Shown in pieces: positions 50,440 to 60,271 of a stretch of DNA of 64,000 nt. The position numbers were made by a program, and so were the translations under genes. The DNA comes from a gamma proteobacterium HTCC2207 (GTDB taxonomy: Bacteria; Pseudomonadota; Gammaproteobacteria; Pseudomonadales; Porticoccaceae). Numbering within the stretch: position 1 is the stretch's first letter; every line of letters starts with the position of its first letter. The stretch is from assembly GCA_905182855.1 (NCBI GenBank), contig CAJJDA010000009.1:62001-126000 (forward strand), given 5' to 3'. The notes under the pieces were generated by a model that was not told the DNA's origin, did no database searches, and saw only the letters and a program-made list of their open reading frames with translations.

Positions 50440-53434
50440 GGTGACGCTCCCCTTTGGGGTCATAGAATACAGAGCTAACAATTTCAGCGGCAATGATACG
50501 GCCATCTGCCAGCGGGCAGTGGACCACTTGGCCCATTCTTCCAAGCCCACCCTTAACCACTGCGAGGGCAATAGAATGGCCCAAATATGCGCTGTAATAG
50601 CTGGAGGTCACATGGCCCTGCATTGACATGGGTATCTTTTGCTTGGCATCAAAGACCACCTGCGCGCCCTCTGGCAGCACAGCTTGGCCATCGACTGTTT
50701 TAAGCCCGACGAACTGCTTGCGGTTTTCACGCAAAGTGTCGCTGCGCTGCAAGGATCGCTTACCAATAAAACTGAAGGTTTTCTTGTTCCCTACTACCCA
50801 ATCCATATTCATGTCTGCGGGTGTCATGGACCCATCAGTATCCTGACCAACAATAATAAATCCCTTTTCAGCACGCAGGACATGCATAGTTTCGGTGCCA
50901 TAAGGAGTCATGGAAAATTCTTCACCTGCCTCAATTAGCGCCTGCCAAATGTGTCGGCCATAATGAGCGGGAACATTGACCTCATAAGACAGCTCACCGG
51001 TAAAGCTAATACGGAACACTCGCGCCTTGACGCCCGCCACGGTGCCGTCGCGCCAATCCATAAAAGAAAACGCCTCATTGGACAGGTCGATATCCTGACA
51101 GACCTTGGCAATAACCCTGCGCGCATTGGGACCCGTGACGGTCGCGGTGGCCCAGTGATCGGTCACCGACGTGAAGTACACCTGTAGTTCTGGCCATTCA
51201 GTCTGCTGCCAGATTTCCAGCCATGCCAGTACCCCCGCAGCCCCACCGGTGGTGGTAAACATTAGGTAGTGATTGTCACCCAAGCAAGCACAGACACCAT
51301 CGTCAAAAATCATGCCGTCTTCTTTTAGCATGACGCCGTAACGACATTTTCCCGGTGCCAATTTCAGGTATGAGTTGGTGTAAATACGGGTAATAAATTC
51401 TGCAGCATCTGGGCCTTGAATATCTATCTTCCCAAGCGTACTAGCATCCAACATACCAACTGAATTGCGTACCGCCAGACATTCGCGGTTAACCGCGTCA
51501 TTCATAGTTTCGCCCTGCTGTGGAAAGTACCAGGGTCGCTTCCACTGCCCCACATTTTCAAATTCGGCTCCATGCTCTACATGCCAACGATGCATAGCCG
51601 TGTAGCGTTCAGGATCAAACAGCGCTTTGACATCGCGCCCTGCAATCGCACCAAAGGTGGTCGGCGTGTAGGACGGGCGGAAGATAGTTGTACCCGTTTC
51701 TGCAATCGTCTGGTCGAGCGCATTGGCCAGAATCGCCATGCCGTTAATGTTGCCCAGTTTGCCCTGATCGGTACCAAAACCTAGTGCGGTATAACGCTTC
51801 ACATGTTCGACTGATTCAAATCCTTCACGGACAGCCAACTCAATGCCGCCGGCACTAACATCGAGCTGGAAATCAACAAACTGACTGGGTGCCCGACTAG
51901 TCGCACTCGTATGCGGCACTAAAAACAGCGCCTGCTGTGGCTGCTCGATGTAGTCTTCAACGGCACAGGCAGGGAACTGCACGCTCCCGTCTCCATGACC
52001 GCAGAGGCTAGCGGCAACGGCCCCGGCACTGGCACCCTCTGCAAGGCATCCGGTCAAATCGAAGGTTCCCCTACAGGCACCCGCAGACCGCTCCTGTTGC
52101 TTCGACTCACCGGGTCTGAAGCCAACAATACTCTCATCCCAGACCGGTTTGGCCCCCGTGTGTGAACTCAAATGGACCGCCGGGCTCCAACCCCCAGAAC
52201 AGGCAATTAGGTCACAGTTCAGACGTCGCACTGGCCCGGTAACCTGAGTGCCAGACGCATTAATAGGCGCAATCAGCGCACGTTTAACACGCTTATTACC
52301 CTGAGCTTCTATAAGCCCATGACCTCCAATCACCTCTATACCGCGGAGCTTGACCGCCGCCACAATATCGCCGCTCGGGTTGCTACGAGTATCGACTACT
52401 GCAATGATCTGGCGGCCGGTCTGCTGCCAATCTAGGGCTGTCTGATAGGCACTGTCATTGGTTGTGAATAGCAACAGCTTTTTGCCTGGAGCAACCCCGT
52501 AACGATTGATATAGGTGGATACGGATGATGCTAGCATTACGCCGGGGATATCATTGTGTGCAAATACCAGAGGTCGCTCAAAAGCACCCGTGGCCAAGAC
52601 TACCTGAACCGCACGCACCCTATGTAACCGCTGACGTGTTCCTTGGGCCGATGAAAGTCCTAAATGATCGGTGCGCCGTTCTAAAATAGTCAAAAAATTG
52701 TGATCGTAATAGCCAAACACCGTGCTCCGCGGCAGCAGCTGAACATTTTTATAGGCCACGAGTTCGGCCACCAGACTGGCAACCCACCGCGGAGCCATCA
52801 CGCCATCCATCGTTTGTTGCGATGCGAGTAAACTACCGCCAAATTCAGACTGCTCGTCAGCAATAATGACTCTGGCGCCGGTGCGCGCCGCTTCACGGGC
52901 AGCTACCAATCCCGCTGGGCCTGCCCCCACTACCAAGACATCGCAGTGTTGATTAAGCTTGTCATACGTATCTGGATCAGCCTCGACTGGAGCAGTGCCA
53001 AGCCCTGCGGCCTTGCGAATAAAATGCTCATAAGTCATCCACAGCTTTTTCGGATACATAAACGTTTTGTAGTAAAACCCCGGAGGCATAAGTCGGCCAA
53101 AGGCACCCACTATCGCCATCACATCGAAGTTGACGCTGGGCCAACCATTGACACTGGAGGCTTCCAGCCCCTGATATAGCTCTACCTGGGTGGCCTTAAG
53201 GTTGGGTACTGTAGAGGCACCCGAGCCCAACTGAATAATGGCATTGGGCTCTTCAGCCCCATGACCAAATATACCGCGCGGGCGGGAATACTTAAAGCTG
53301 CGCCCCACGACATCGACACCATTGGCCAATAGCGCAGATGCCAGCGTATCGCCAGCAATGCCCTGATAAGACTTCCCATTAAAGGTGAAATCAATGACCG
53401 CCCCAGTGTGAGACGCCAATCGGTTCTGGCTCAT
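50429..53434 (-). CDS. soxA: Sarcosine oxidase subunit alpha
   Basis: This 1001-residue subunit binds NAD+ and tetrahydrofolate, taking up the formaldehyde-level carbon from sarcosine as 5,10-methylene-THF. It has an N-terminal 2Fe-2S-ferredoxin-like fold (F-x-F-N-G-K, residues 15-100) and a dinucleotide-binding motif V-V-G-A-G-P-A-G (about 168-175). The C-terminal GcvT-like aminomethyltransferase domain (about 610-1000) includes V-T-G-P-N-A-R. It overlaps soxD by 4 nt and soxG by 11 nt. Confidence 0.96.
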   Translation of the reverse strand: MSQNRLASHTGAVIDFTFNGKSYQGIAGDTLASALLANGVDVVGRSFKYSRPRGIFGHGAEEPNAIIQLGSGASTVPNLKATQVELYQGLEASSVNGWPSVNFDVMAIVGAFGRLMPPGFYYKTFMYPKKLWMTYEHFIRKAAGLGTAPVEADPDTYDKLNQHCDVLVVGAGPAGLVAAREAARTGARVIIADEQSEFGGSLLASQQTMDGVMAPRWVASLVAELVAYKNVQLLPRSTVFGYYDHNFLTILERRTDHLGLSSAQGTRQRLHRVRAVQVVLATGAFERPLVFAHNDIPGVMLASSVSTYINRYGVAPGKKLLLFTTNDSAYQTALDWQQTGRQIIAVVDTRSNPSGDIVAAVKLRGIEVIGGHGLIEAQGNKRVKRALIAPINASGTQVTGPVRRLNCDLIACSGGWSPAVHLSSHTGAKPVWDESIVGFRPGESKQQERSAGACRGTFDLTGCLAEGASAGAVAASLCGHGDGSVQFPACAVEDYIEQPQQALFLVPHTSATSRAPSQFVDFQLDVSAGGIELAVREGFESVEHVKRYTALGFGTDQGKLGNINGMAILANALDQTIAETGTTIFRPSYTPTTFGAIAGRDVKALFDPERYTAMHRWHVEHGAEFENVGQWKRPWYFPQQGETMNDAVNRECLAVRNSVGMLDASTLGKIDIQGPDAAEFITRIYTNSYLKLAPGKCRYGVMLKEDGMIFDDGVCACLGDNHYLMFTTTGGAAGVLAWLEIWQQTEWPELQVYFTSVTDHWATATVTGPNARRVIAKVCQDIDLSNEAFSFMDWRDGTVAGVKARVFRISFTGELSYEVNVPAHYGRHIWQALIEAGEEFSMTPYGTETMHVLRAEKGFIIVGQDTDGSMTPADMNMDWVVGNKKTFSFIGKRSLQRSDTLRENRKQFVGLKTVDGQAVLPEGAQVVFDAKQKIPMSMQGHVTSSYYSAYLGHSIALAVVKGGLGRMGQVVHCPLADGRIIAAEIVSSVFYDPKGERHHVE

Positions 53435-53721
53435 GCGCTGGCTCCGACAATTGTTGGTTGAGTACCCGTTTTATAGGTTTCCAGTATTTCATAGGTCAGG
53501 GTGTTCCGGGTGGCGTTAAAATAGCGCCGACAACCCATGGCGTGATACCACATCTCATGATGGATACCGCGCGAGTTGGTGCGGAAAAACAAGTAATCGG
53601 CCCAGGCTTGGTCGTTTAGTGCTTCAGGCTCCAGCGGCCGCACAATGTGCGCTTCACCGCCGTAGCTGAACTCTTCCTCGTCGCGATTTTCCTGACAATG
53701 GGGACAATGGATTAGTAACAT
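53431..53721 (-). CDS. soxD: Sarcosine oxidase subunit delta
   Basis: This 96-residue zinc-binding small subunit has ligands visible as Cys6-P-H-Cys9, His60 and Cys64. The family motif C-P-x-C-x-E-N-R-D-E-x-E-F is intact. It overlaps soxA (ATGA) and follows soxB by 14 bp, the usual B-D-A-G order. Confidence 0.97.
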   Translation of the reverse strand: MLLIHCPHCQENRDEEEFSYGGEAHIVRPLEPEALNDQAWADYLFFRTNSRGIHHEMWYHAMGCRRYFNATRNTLTYEILETYKTGTQPTIVGASA

Positions 53722-53735
53722 ATGAGTTCTCGTCT

Positions 53736-54986
53736 CTAGTGAGCGACACCGGCAGCGCCGTGTTCATCAATCAGTGCGCCGGTATTGAAGCGATCAAGGC
53801 TAAACGCCGCAGCCAATGGGTGCGGATGGTCGTTGGCTACGGTGTCAGCAAACACATAGCCTGAGCCCGGAGTCGCTTTAAAGCCACCCGTACCCCAGCC
53901 ACAGTTAAAATACAGACCTTTGATCGATGTTTTACTGATAATCGGACAGGCGTCCGGGCAGGTATCAACAATACCGCCCCACTGACGATTCATGCGCACC
54001 CGACTAAACGAGGGAAACAATTCACAGATCGCTTGAATGGTATGTTCAACCACATGAAAGGAGCCTCTCTGACCATAGCCGTTGTAGCTATCCACACCGG
54101 CACCAATCACCAAATCGCCCTTGTCAGACTGACTGATATAACCATGCACAGCATTGGACATAACCACGGTATCTAAACAGGGCTTCACTGGCTCGGATAC
54201 CAGTGCCTGAAGCGGTCTTGACTCAACGGGCAATCTCAGCCCAGCCATAGCCGCAACCACGCCAGAATTACCTGCGGTAACACAGGCCACTTTTGCCGCG
54301 CCGATAAACCCATGATTAGTCTCTACGCCAATTACAGCGCCACCTTGACGGCGAATACCGGTGACTTCTGTCTGCTGAATGAGATCCACGCCCAGCGCAT
54401 CGGCACCACGAGCATAGCCCCAGGCAACGGCGTCATGACGTGCAGTGCCGCCGCGCGGTTGCCATGAAGCGCCCAGTATCGGATAGCGACTATCGGAAGA
54501 GATATTAATCAACGGAGCAATTTCTTTAATGCGCTGAGGGCTAACCACTTCACCATCAATGCCATTCAAGCGATTGGCGTTGACGCGGCGCTCGATATCG
54601 CGCATGTCTTGCAAGTTATGCCCCAGATTAAGCACTCCTCGCTGGCTAAACATCACGTTATAGTTAAGTTCTTGGCTCAACCCCTCCCAGAGTTTTAACG
54701 ATAAATCGTAGAGTTGAGATGCCTCGTCCCACAGATAATTGGAGCGGATAATCGTGGTATTTCGCGCCGTGTTGCCACCGCCAAGATAGCCTTTTTCAAT
54801 CACCGCAATATTGGTAATACCATGAATCTTCGCTAGGTAGTAGGCGGTCGCTAAACCATGCCCCCCCCCGCCTACGATAACCACATCATAGTGTTTTTTG
54901 GGTGTTGGACTGCGCCAAACCTTTTGCCAATTTTCATGGTAGCTCAGCGCATTCTTTAACAGGCTGAAGCCAGAATATTTTTTCAT
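53736..54986 (-). CDS. soxB: Sarcosine oxidase subunit beta
   Basis: This 416-residue FAD/FMN flavoprotein subunit oxidises sarcosine to glycine and formaldehyde-level carbon, with H2O2 as by-product. The N-terminal FAD motif reads V-I-V-G-G-G-G-H-G. The region G-T-A-R-H-D-A-V contains the His expected to bind FMN covalently. The glycines of the FAD motif are encoded by a run of nine G (C9 at 54861-54869 on the plus strand), which is in frame. It is the first gene of soxBDAG, with a promoter candidate in the divergent gap upstream. Confidence 0.96.
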   Translation of the reverse strand: MKKYSGFSLLKNALSYHENWQKVWRSPTPKKHYDVVIVGGGGHGLATAYYLAKIHGITNIAVIEKGYLGGGNTARNTTIIRSNYLWDEASQLYDLSLKLWEGLSQELNYNVMFSQRGVLNLGHNLQDMRDIERRVNANRLNGIDGEVVSPQRIKEIAPLINISSDSRYPILGASWQPRGGTARHDAVAWGYARGADALGVDLIQQTEVTGIRRQGGAVIGVETNHGFIGAAKVACVTAGNSGVVAAMAGLRLPVESRPLQALVSEPVKPCLDTVVMSNAVHGYISQSDKGDLVIGAGVDSYNGYGQRGSFHVVEHTIQAICELFPSFSRVRMNRQWGGIVDTCPDACPIISKTSIKGLYFNCGWGTGGFKATPGSGYVFADTVANDHPHPLAAAFSLDRFNTGALIDEHGAAGVAH

Positions 54987-55068
54987 GATGAGCTCTCAAC
55001 AAAATTGCAGGTTAGACGCTTTTATTGGAGCAAACTGTATACCCCAGCAGATAGAAGAAAACTGACAA

Positions 55069-55097
55069 TCTATAGGCTAAAAAGCGACAAAACGTCA
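55069..55097 (-). promoter_or_regulatory. Sigma-70-type promoter for soxBDAG
   Basis: On the minus strand TTGACG (55092-55097) is followed after 17 bp by TATAGA (55069-55074), about 83 nt upstream of the soxB ATG. It lies in the 210-bp divergent region shared with the GlxA-type regulator gene. An activator site further upstream would fit but is not identified. Confidence 0.5.
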
Positions 55098-55196
55098 AAA
55101 TAGCAAGAAAATGGCACATAGATACAAGAGATATGGCGATTTTGTTGTATATAAATGCCGTCTTGCCTACACTAACGGCTTCAAACACAAGAGTTT

Positions 55197-56210
55197 ATGA
55201 TGGCCAAAAGCGTGCCGACCAACGTCAGTAATCCGTTGAGTAATCAAATCGCCTCACCGAATCTGTCGGTGGGGTTTGTGTTGATGCCAAGCTTTACACT
55301 ACTGCCATTTTCGGCCTTTGTAGACGCTCTGCGTCTGGCTGCCGATGAGGGTGACCAGAGCCAGCAAATCAATTGTCAGTGGACGCTAATGGGACAGAGC
55401 CTGGCACCTATTGCGTCCAGCTCTGGCGTTGTGGTCCAACCCTGGGAAACCTATCGCGACCCGGCAGGCTTTGATTACATTGTGGTGGTCGGCGGGCTAC
55501 TTCCCGAGACCTTGCGGGGCAGTCAACATCTGATAAATTATCTACAGCGCGCCGACCGGGCTCATGTGCCTATTATTGGTTTATGTACGGGATCCTTTGC
55601 AATGATTCGTGCAGGGCTGATGAAGAACCGACGCTGCTGTGTCAGCTGGTTCCACTATAAGGATCTCACTGAGCGCTACGCCGATGTAGTGCCAGTAGCC
55701 GAACAGCTGTTTGTCGATGATGGCGACCGAATCACCTGCGCCGGTGGAGCTGTAGCAGCTGATCTAGCAGCCTATATTATTGAGCGGCATCTAGGCCAGA
55801 GCTGGGCGCGCAAGAGTTTACGCATTCTAGTCATGGATAGCCCGCGTCCCGCCAATGCACCGCAGCCCCAACCGGCCTCTGATTATCAGGTCAACAATAC
55901 GTCAGTTAAGCGTGCGCTGTTACTGCTCGAACAGAATCTTAGTCGTCCTTTATCAACCGATGCTATCGCCCTGCGCCTCAATATTTCTAAGCGCCAACTA
56001 GAGCGATTATTTATTAGTGAAACCGGCGTTAGCTTGCAAAGGTTCTATCGTAAGATCCGCTTAAATTATGGTCTTTGGTTATTACAAAATACGCCGCGAT
56101 CAATTACCGATATTGCCCAGGATACGGGGTTTTCAGACACCGCGCATTTCTCTCGTGCCTTTAGAGCAGCCTTTGATAAAAAGCCTATGGAATGCCGAGG
56201 AGCAGCCTAA
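55197..56210 (+). CDS. GlxA/AraC-family transcriptional regulator (sox-linked)
   Basis: This 337-residue regulator has an N-terminal DJ-1/PfpI-like domain (about 24-195, with Cys130 in G-L-C-T-G-S) and a C-terminal AraC double helix-turn-helix (about 235-335). Relatives include GbdR, SouR, CdhR and ArgR-type activators that sense betaine derivatives or amino acids. Divergent transcription from soxBDAG suggests it controls sarcosine oxidase, perhaps responding to sarcosine or dimethylglycine. Which ligand it binds cannot be read from the sequence. Confidence 0.88.
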   Translation: MMAKSVPTNVSNPLSNQIASPNLSVGFVLMPSFTLLPFSAFVDALRLAADEGDQSQQINCQWTLMGQSLAPIASSSGVVVQPWETYRDPAGFDYIVVVGGLLPETLRGSQHLINYLQRADRAHVPIIGLCTGSFAMIRAGLMKNRRCCVSWFHYKDLTERYADVVPVAEQLFVDDGDRITCAGGAVAADLAAYIIERHLGQSWARKSLRILVMDSPRPANAPQPQPASDYQVNNTSVKRALLLLEQNLSRPLSTDAIALRLNISKRQLERLFISETGVSLQRFYRKIRLNYGLWLLQNTPRSITDIAQDTGFSDTAHFSRAFRAAFDKKPMECRGAA

Positions 56211-56229
56211 TCCGCTTCGCTCATCTCCT

Positions 56230-57228
56230 TTAGGACAGCACGCGGCGTTCACTACTTGGCGGTTTACCATACAGGTCGCTATAGCACTTACTGAAGTGTG
56301 GCGCAGTGGAAAAACCGCAAGTAATGGCCACATCAATCACTGGAATAGAAGTCTGCAATAATAACAGTCGTGCCCGGGAAAGACGCAGTTCCAAATAATA
56401 CCTTGACGGCGCGCGACTTAAATAGCGATTAAATAACCGTTCCAGCTGACGCCTTGAAATACCCACATAGCTAGCCACCTCATCCAGGGTCAATGGTTCC
56501 TCAATATTACTTTCCATTAATAATACCGCATCCACTAAACGCGGCTGACTGGCGCCAATCAGGTACTGCAACGGTGCACGCTGTGCGTCCTTCTCTGTGC
56601 GCACTCTATCGCAGGTAAACTGCTCGGATATTTGCTGCACCAGCTGATGACCATGAATACTCGCGACTAGGTTAAGCATTAAATCAATGGAGCTAATGCC
56701 GCCAGCGCAGGTGTAGCGATCACGGTCGATCACAAACAGGCTGGAGGTTATTTTAAGCCGCGGAAACTCTTCCCTCATACTGGCTAAATTTTCCCAATGG
56801 ATGGTGCACTCATAGCCGTCTAAGAGACCGGCAGTAGCAAGCACATAACTGCCAGTGCAAAGGCCGCCTAAGGGAGTCTTTCGCTTAGCTAACCGGCGTA
56901 GGCAATCGACTACCGGTTTAGTGGAATGAGTCTTAATATGATAGCCACCACAGACTATTAGGACGCCAAGATCCTCTGCAGACCGGAGGCTATCAGACAC
57001 TCTGAATTTAAGCCCGGCACTGGATACCACCGACTCACCATCGATACTGTATAACGTCCAACGATAGAGTTCGCGTCCACTTAGCCGATTCGCCATGCGG
57101 AGTATACCCACCGCATTAGAGAACGTACTCAGGGTGTATTCGGGCATTAACAGAAAGCCTACATGCATAGCTAACGGGGGATCTACGAGCACTTCTTCAG
57201 CAGTGACAAAATCGACTGTATCGGACAT
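56230..57228 (-). CDS. GlxA/AraC-family transcriptional regulator (GbdR-like)
   Basis: This 332-residue regulator has a DJ-1/PfpI-like domain (about 22-190, Cys124 in G-L-C-T-G-S) and an AraC helix-turn-helix (about 230-328). The segment L-R-M-A-N-R-L-S-G followed by L-Y-R-W closely resembles the Pseudomonas GbdR group, which senses glycine betaine and dimethylglycine. It is convergent with the neighbouring regulator, with 19 bp between them, and lies at the 3' end of the methyltransferase operon. AAGAAGG precedes the ATG. A palindrome lies 23 bp upstream. Confidence 0.88.
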   Translation of the reverse strand: MSDTVDFVTAEEVLVDPPLAMHVGFLLMPEYTLSTFSNAVGILRMANRLSGRELYRWTLYSIDGESVVSSAGLKFRVSDSLRSAEDLGVLIVCGGYHIKTHSTKPVVDCLRRLAKRKTPLGGLCTGSYVLATAGLLDGYECTIHWENLASMREEFPRLKITSSLFVIDRDRYTCAGGISSIDLMLNLVASIHGHQLVQQISEQFTCDRVRTEKDAQRAPLQYLIGASQPRLVDAVLLMESNIEEPLTLDEVASYVGISRRQLERLFNRYLSRAPSRYYLELRLSRARLLLLQTSIPVIDVAITCGFSTAPHFSKCYSDLYGKPPSSERRVLS

Positions 57229-57250
57229 ATTTAAACGCCTTCTTTTTAGT

Positions 57251-57265
57251 CACTCAAAATGAGTG
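57251..57265. promoter_or_regulatory. Palindrome upstream of the GbdR-like gene
   Basis: CACTCA-AAA-TGAGTG is a perfect 6+3+6 inverted repeat between the ASKHA gene stop (57334) and the regulator start (57228). It could be an operator for autoregulation. A role as a transcript hairpin is also possible, although no T-run follows in the minus direction. Confidence 0.35.
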
Positions 57266-57333
57266 TATTTTGCTGAGTATAGAGTAAGAAAGGTCTTGAT
57301 AAGACATTTATTTTACCCATTTTTCAGCGGTGA

Positions 57334-59345
57334 TTAGCGCCTGCGTTGCCTCCTAACACCCACAGTATCTTTTACCTCATTGACTACTGGCATGCTTACC
57401 ACAGAGAACAGATTAGGAAAGGGATCACGCTTGTTTGGAAAGGCCATAGCATCGACAAAATAGTCCTGAAATTTAGGCTCAAGAGCAGTTTCAATTTTCT
57501 CAATATTTTTTACTAACGTCTCAATAACATGCCGTGATTGACATTGAGAAGCGCAATTCGAGCGCCTGTACCCGCAGCATTACCCGCCGAGGACACTTCT
57601 TCTAATGGACAGTCAGGAATCAGGCCCAAGACCATGGCGTGCTGTACGTTGATATGGCTACCAAATGCTCCAGCAAGACGAATGCGCTCTATCTTATCAA
57701 CGCCCATATGGTCCATTAATAGCTTCACACCTGCATACAATGCCGCCTTAGCCAGCTGAATTTGGCGGATGTCATTTTGTGTAACCACGATAGGTTCTTC
57801 GCCACCCTCTGACGTGAATAAACTATAGGACCAGGTACGATCATTACTAATAATTCGCGCGGTGCGGCTAGCCAGTCCGCCATCGACAATACCGTCAACG
57901 GTGACAATACCAGCGAGATACATCTCGGCAACAACCTCAATAATACCGGAACCGCAGATTCCAGTGATGCCAAAATCTCTGACCGCGTCAGTAAAACCCT
58001 CTTGGTCCGACCAGAGCTCACAACCAATCACTTTGAACCGCGGCTCTAATGTGTCTGCGTCAATGCGCACGCGCTCAATAGCACCGGTGGCGGCACGCTG
58101 ACCGCAGCTAATCTGAGCCCCTTCAAAGGCCGGCCCGGTTGGACTTGAACAGGACATTAACCGCTGACGATTGCCCAATACAATTTCGGCGTTGGTACCC
58201 ACGTCCACTAGCAGGGTCATTCGATCCTGAGCCTGAGGCTCCTCAGACAGAATCATACCTGCGGTATCAGCGCCAACATGCCCGGCAATACAGGGCAGCA
58301 CATAGAGCCGCCCGCCAGGATTAATCGACAACCCAACCTCAGTCGCTCGAACATTCACCGGGGCATCAGTGGTCAAAGCAAAGGGTGCGCCGCCCAATTC
58401 TATCGGATCAATACCCAATAAAATATGATGCATTATGGGGTTGGCCACCAGAGAGATTTCTACAATATCCTCAATACTGGCACCAATAATCTGAGCCACG
58501 TCGACAAACAAACTATTCAGTGCATCGCGGATAACCTGAGTCATCTGTTCGGCACCCTCTGGGTGCATCATCACGTAGGAGACACGGCTCATAAGATCTT
58601 CGCCAAAACGAATCTGTGGATTCATCAAGCTAGAGTTGGCCAGAACCTCACCACTGAATAGATCACAGAGGTGCGCCGCCACCGTGGTAGAACCCACGTC
58701 GACAGCCACACCATAGGCTTTGTCGCGGAATCCAGCCCACAGAGCAATGATCTGACTGCCTCGATGTACCGCTACTGTAATGCCGCGTTGGCCCTCCCGC
58801 AGCGCGGGCTGCAATGTTTTTAATAATCGGACCTCAAAGGATAGGCCACTTAGCTGCCATTCAGTTTCCAGTGCATCCATCAGTCGTTGCACATCACCCT
58901 TGGGTACATGCATATCCGGCTCTTCAACTTGAACATAGTAAAGCCGCGTTGCTGGATCTAATTTGATATCACGATATTCAGCATCTTTGCGCACAATCTG
59001 CCGATGCACCTGACTTTCAGGGGGGACGTCTATAACCACATCATCGAGCAGCAATGTGTGACAACTCAGTCGGCGACCATTGGCCAGGGGGACTTTGCGC
59101 TCACCGTATTTAATTTCAGTAGCGCACACTGGGGAAAGATGACTGCTTTTGGAGATAATCTCATGTTTGGGGAAGGCACCGTCAGTGCAGATGATTTGAC
59201 AGCGCCCGCAAAGTCCACGACCGCCGCAAACTGAGTCAATATCTACACCGAGCACCCGTGCTGCATGCAATAGCGGCGTATTCAGGGGAAAGCTACCTCG
59301 CCGCCCCGAAGGCGTGAACACGACCTTGACCTGCTTCTCACTCAT
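57334..59345 (-). CDS. Corrinoid activation protein, [2Fe-2S]-ASKHA (RamA/RACo-like), frameshifted near its end
   Basis: It probably reactivates the Co(II) corrinoid protein by ATP-dependent reduction. The N-terminal plant-type ferredoxin domain has Cys40-x5-Cys46-x2-Cys49 and Cys95. A linker follows, and then an ASKHA/DUF4445 ATPase domain beginning at V-D-V-G-S-T-T-V (about residue 216). The first frame ends at 57513. The other frame continues I-E-T-L-V-K-N-I-E-K-I-E-T ... and ends in an Arg-rich tail at 57334, as in homologues. One missing base near 57527-57528 explains the break (GG read as G on the minus strand), and repair gives 670 residues. It lies 17 bp after the methyltransferase gene. 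Confidence 0.9.
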
Positions 59346-59362
59346 AATTAACCCTCGGCGAC

Positions 59363-60256
59363 TTACTTTGCACGGCGACGGCTGGTGCGGCCACCACGGC
59401 CTGCCTCTGCCGTTGGATCTCGATATGCCTTAATCCAATTGGCGCAGTTGGGATCATTGCCCATCATCACGTCGCCACCGCGCACTGCTTGCATGACCTC
59501 AGGGTGCAATGGACTTGTGATCGCTGAGGTCATTCCTGCGCCCATAGCCATGGTCAAAAATGCACTGTTAATACCATTGCGGTTGGGCAGACCAAAACTC
59601 ACATTTGATGCGCCGCAGGTGGTATTCACTTTTAATTCCTCACGCAGCCGACGCACCACATGCATAACCTGTAGACCCGCAGTATTAATCGCACCGATAG
59701 GCATAACTAGCGGATCAACAATCACATTGCTATAGTGGATACCATGATCGGCCGCTCGCTCAACAATTTTTTTAGCGACTTTAAAGCGCTCGTCTGGGTC
59801 TTCAGAGATCCCTGTTTCATCATTAGATATCGCCACCACAGCCGCACCATATTTGGCGACCAGCGGCAGGACTCTTTCCAAGACTTCATCTTCACCTGTC
59901 ACTGAATTGACCAAAGCTTTGCCCTGATACACCGAAAGCCCCGCCTCTAATGCTTCAATGATAGAAGAGTCAATACTCAGAGGAACGTCAGTAATGGACT
60001 GCACCAGCCTAATGGCCTCAGCCAGGATACGCGGTTCATCGGCCAGTGGAATACCAGCATTGACATCCAACATATGAGCGCCCGCCAGGACCTGTGCTAG
60101 AGCATCAGCCTCGACGCGACTGTAATCGCCTATCTTCATTTCCTCCGCAAGGATCTTTCGACCGGTCGGATTAATCCGCTCGCCAATAACAACGAAGGGC
60201 TGATCAAAGCCAATTTTAACTTCACGAGTGGCGGAACTGAGGGTAGTGATGGTCAT
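59363..60256 (-). CDS. Methyltetrahydrofolate:corrinoid methyltransferase (MtgA/AcsE-like)
   Basis: This 297-residue pterin-binding TIM barrel is related to dihydropteroate synthase, MetH domain 2, AcsE and MtgA. Family features are E-R-I-N-P-T-G-R (residues about 26-33), L-D-V-N-A-G (about 63) and S-I-D-S-S (about 94). It would move the methyl group from the methylated corrinoid protein to tetrahydrofolate, or the reverse. The basic C-terminal tail (G-R-G-G-R-T-S-R-R-R) is like that of homologues in alphaproteobacterial clusters. The neighbouring reactivase, MetF and MttB genes support the role. Confidence 0.9.
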   Translation of the reverse strand: MTITTLSSATREVKIGFDQPFVVIGERINPTGRKILAEEMKIGDYSRVEADALAQVLAGAHMLDVNAGIPLADEPRILAEAIRLVQSITDVPLSIDSSIIEALEAGLSVYQGKALVNSVTGEDEVLERVLPLVAKYGAAVVAISNDETGISEDPDERFKVAKKIVERAADHGIHYSNVIVDPLVMPIGAINTAGLQVMHVVRRLREELKVNTTCGASNVSFGLPNRNGINSAFLTMAMGAGMTSAITSPLHPEVMQAVRGGDVMMGNDPNCANWIKAYRDPTAEAGRGGRTSRRRAK

Positions 60257-60271
60257 GCTATTCTCCAGACT

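Noticed and set aside
52946-53394. Plus- and minus-strand ORFs of 70-80 codons inside soxA
   Set aside because: Shadows of the soxA coding frame with no family resemblance.
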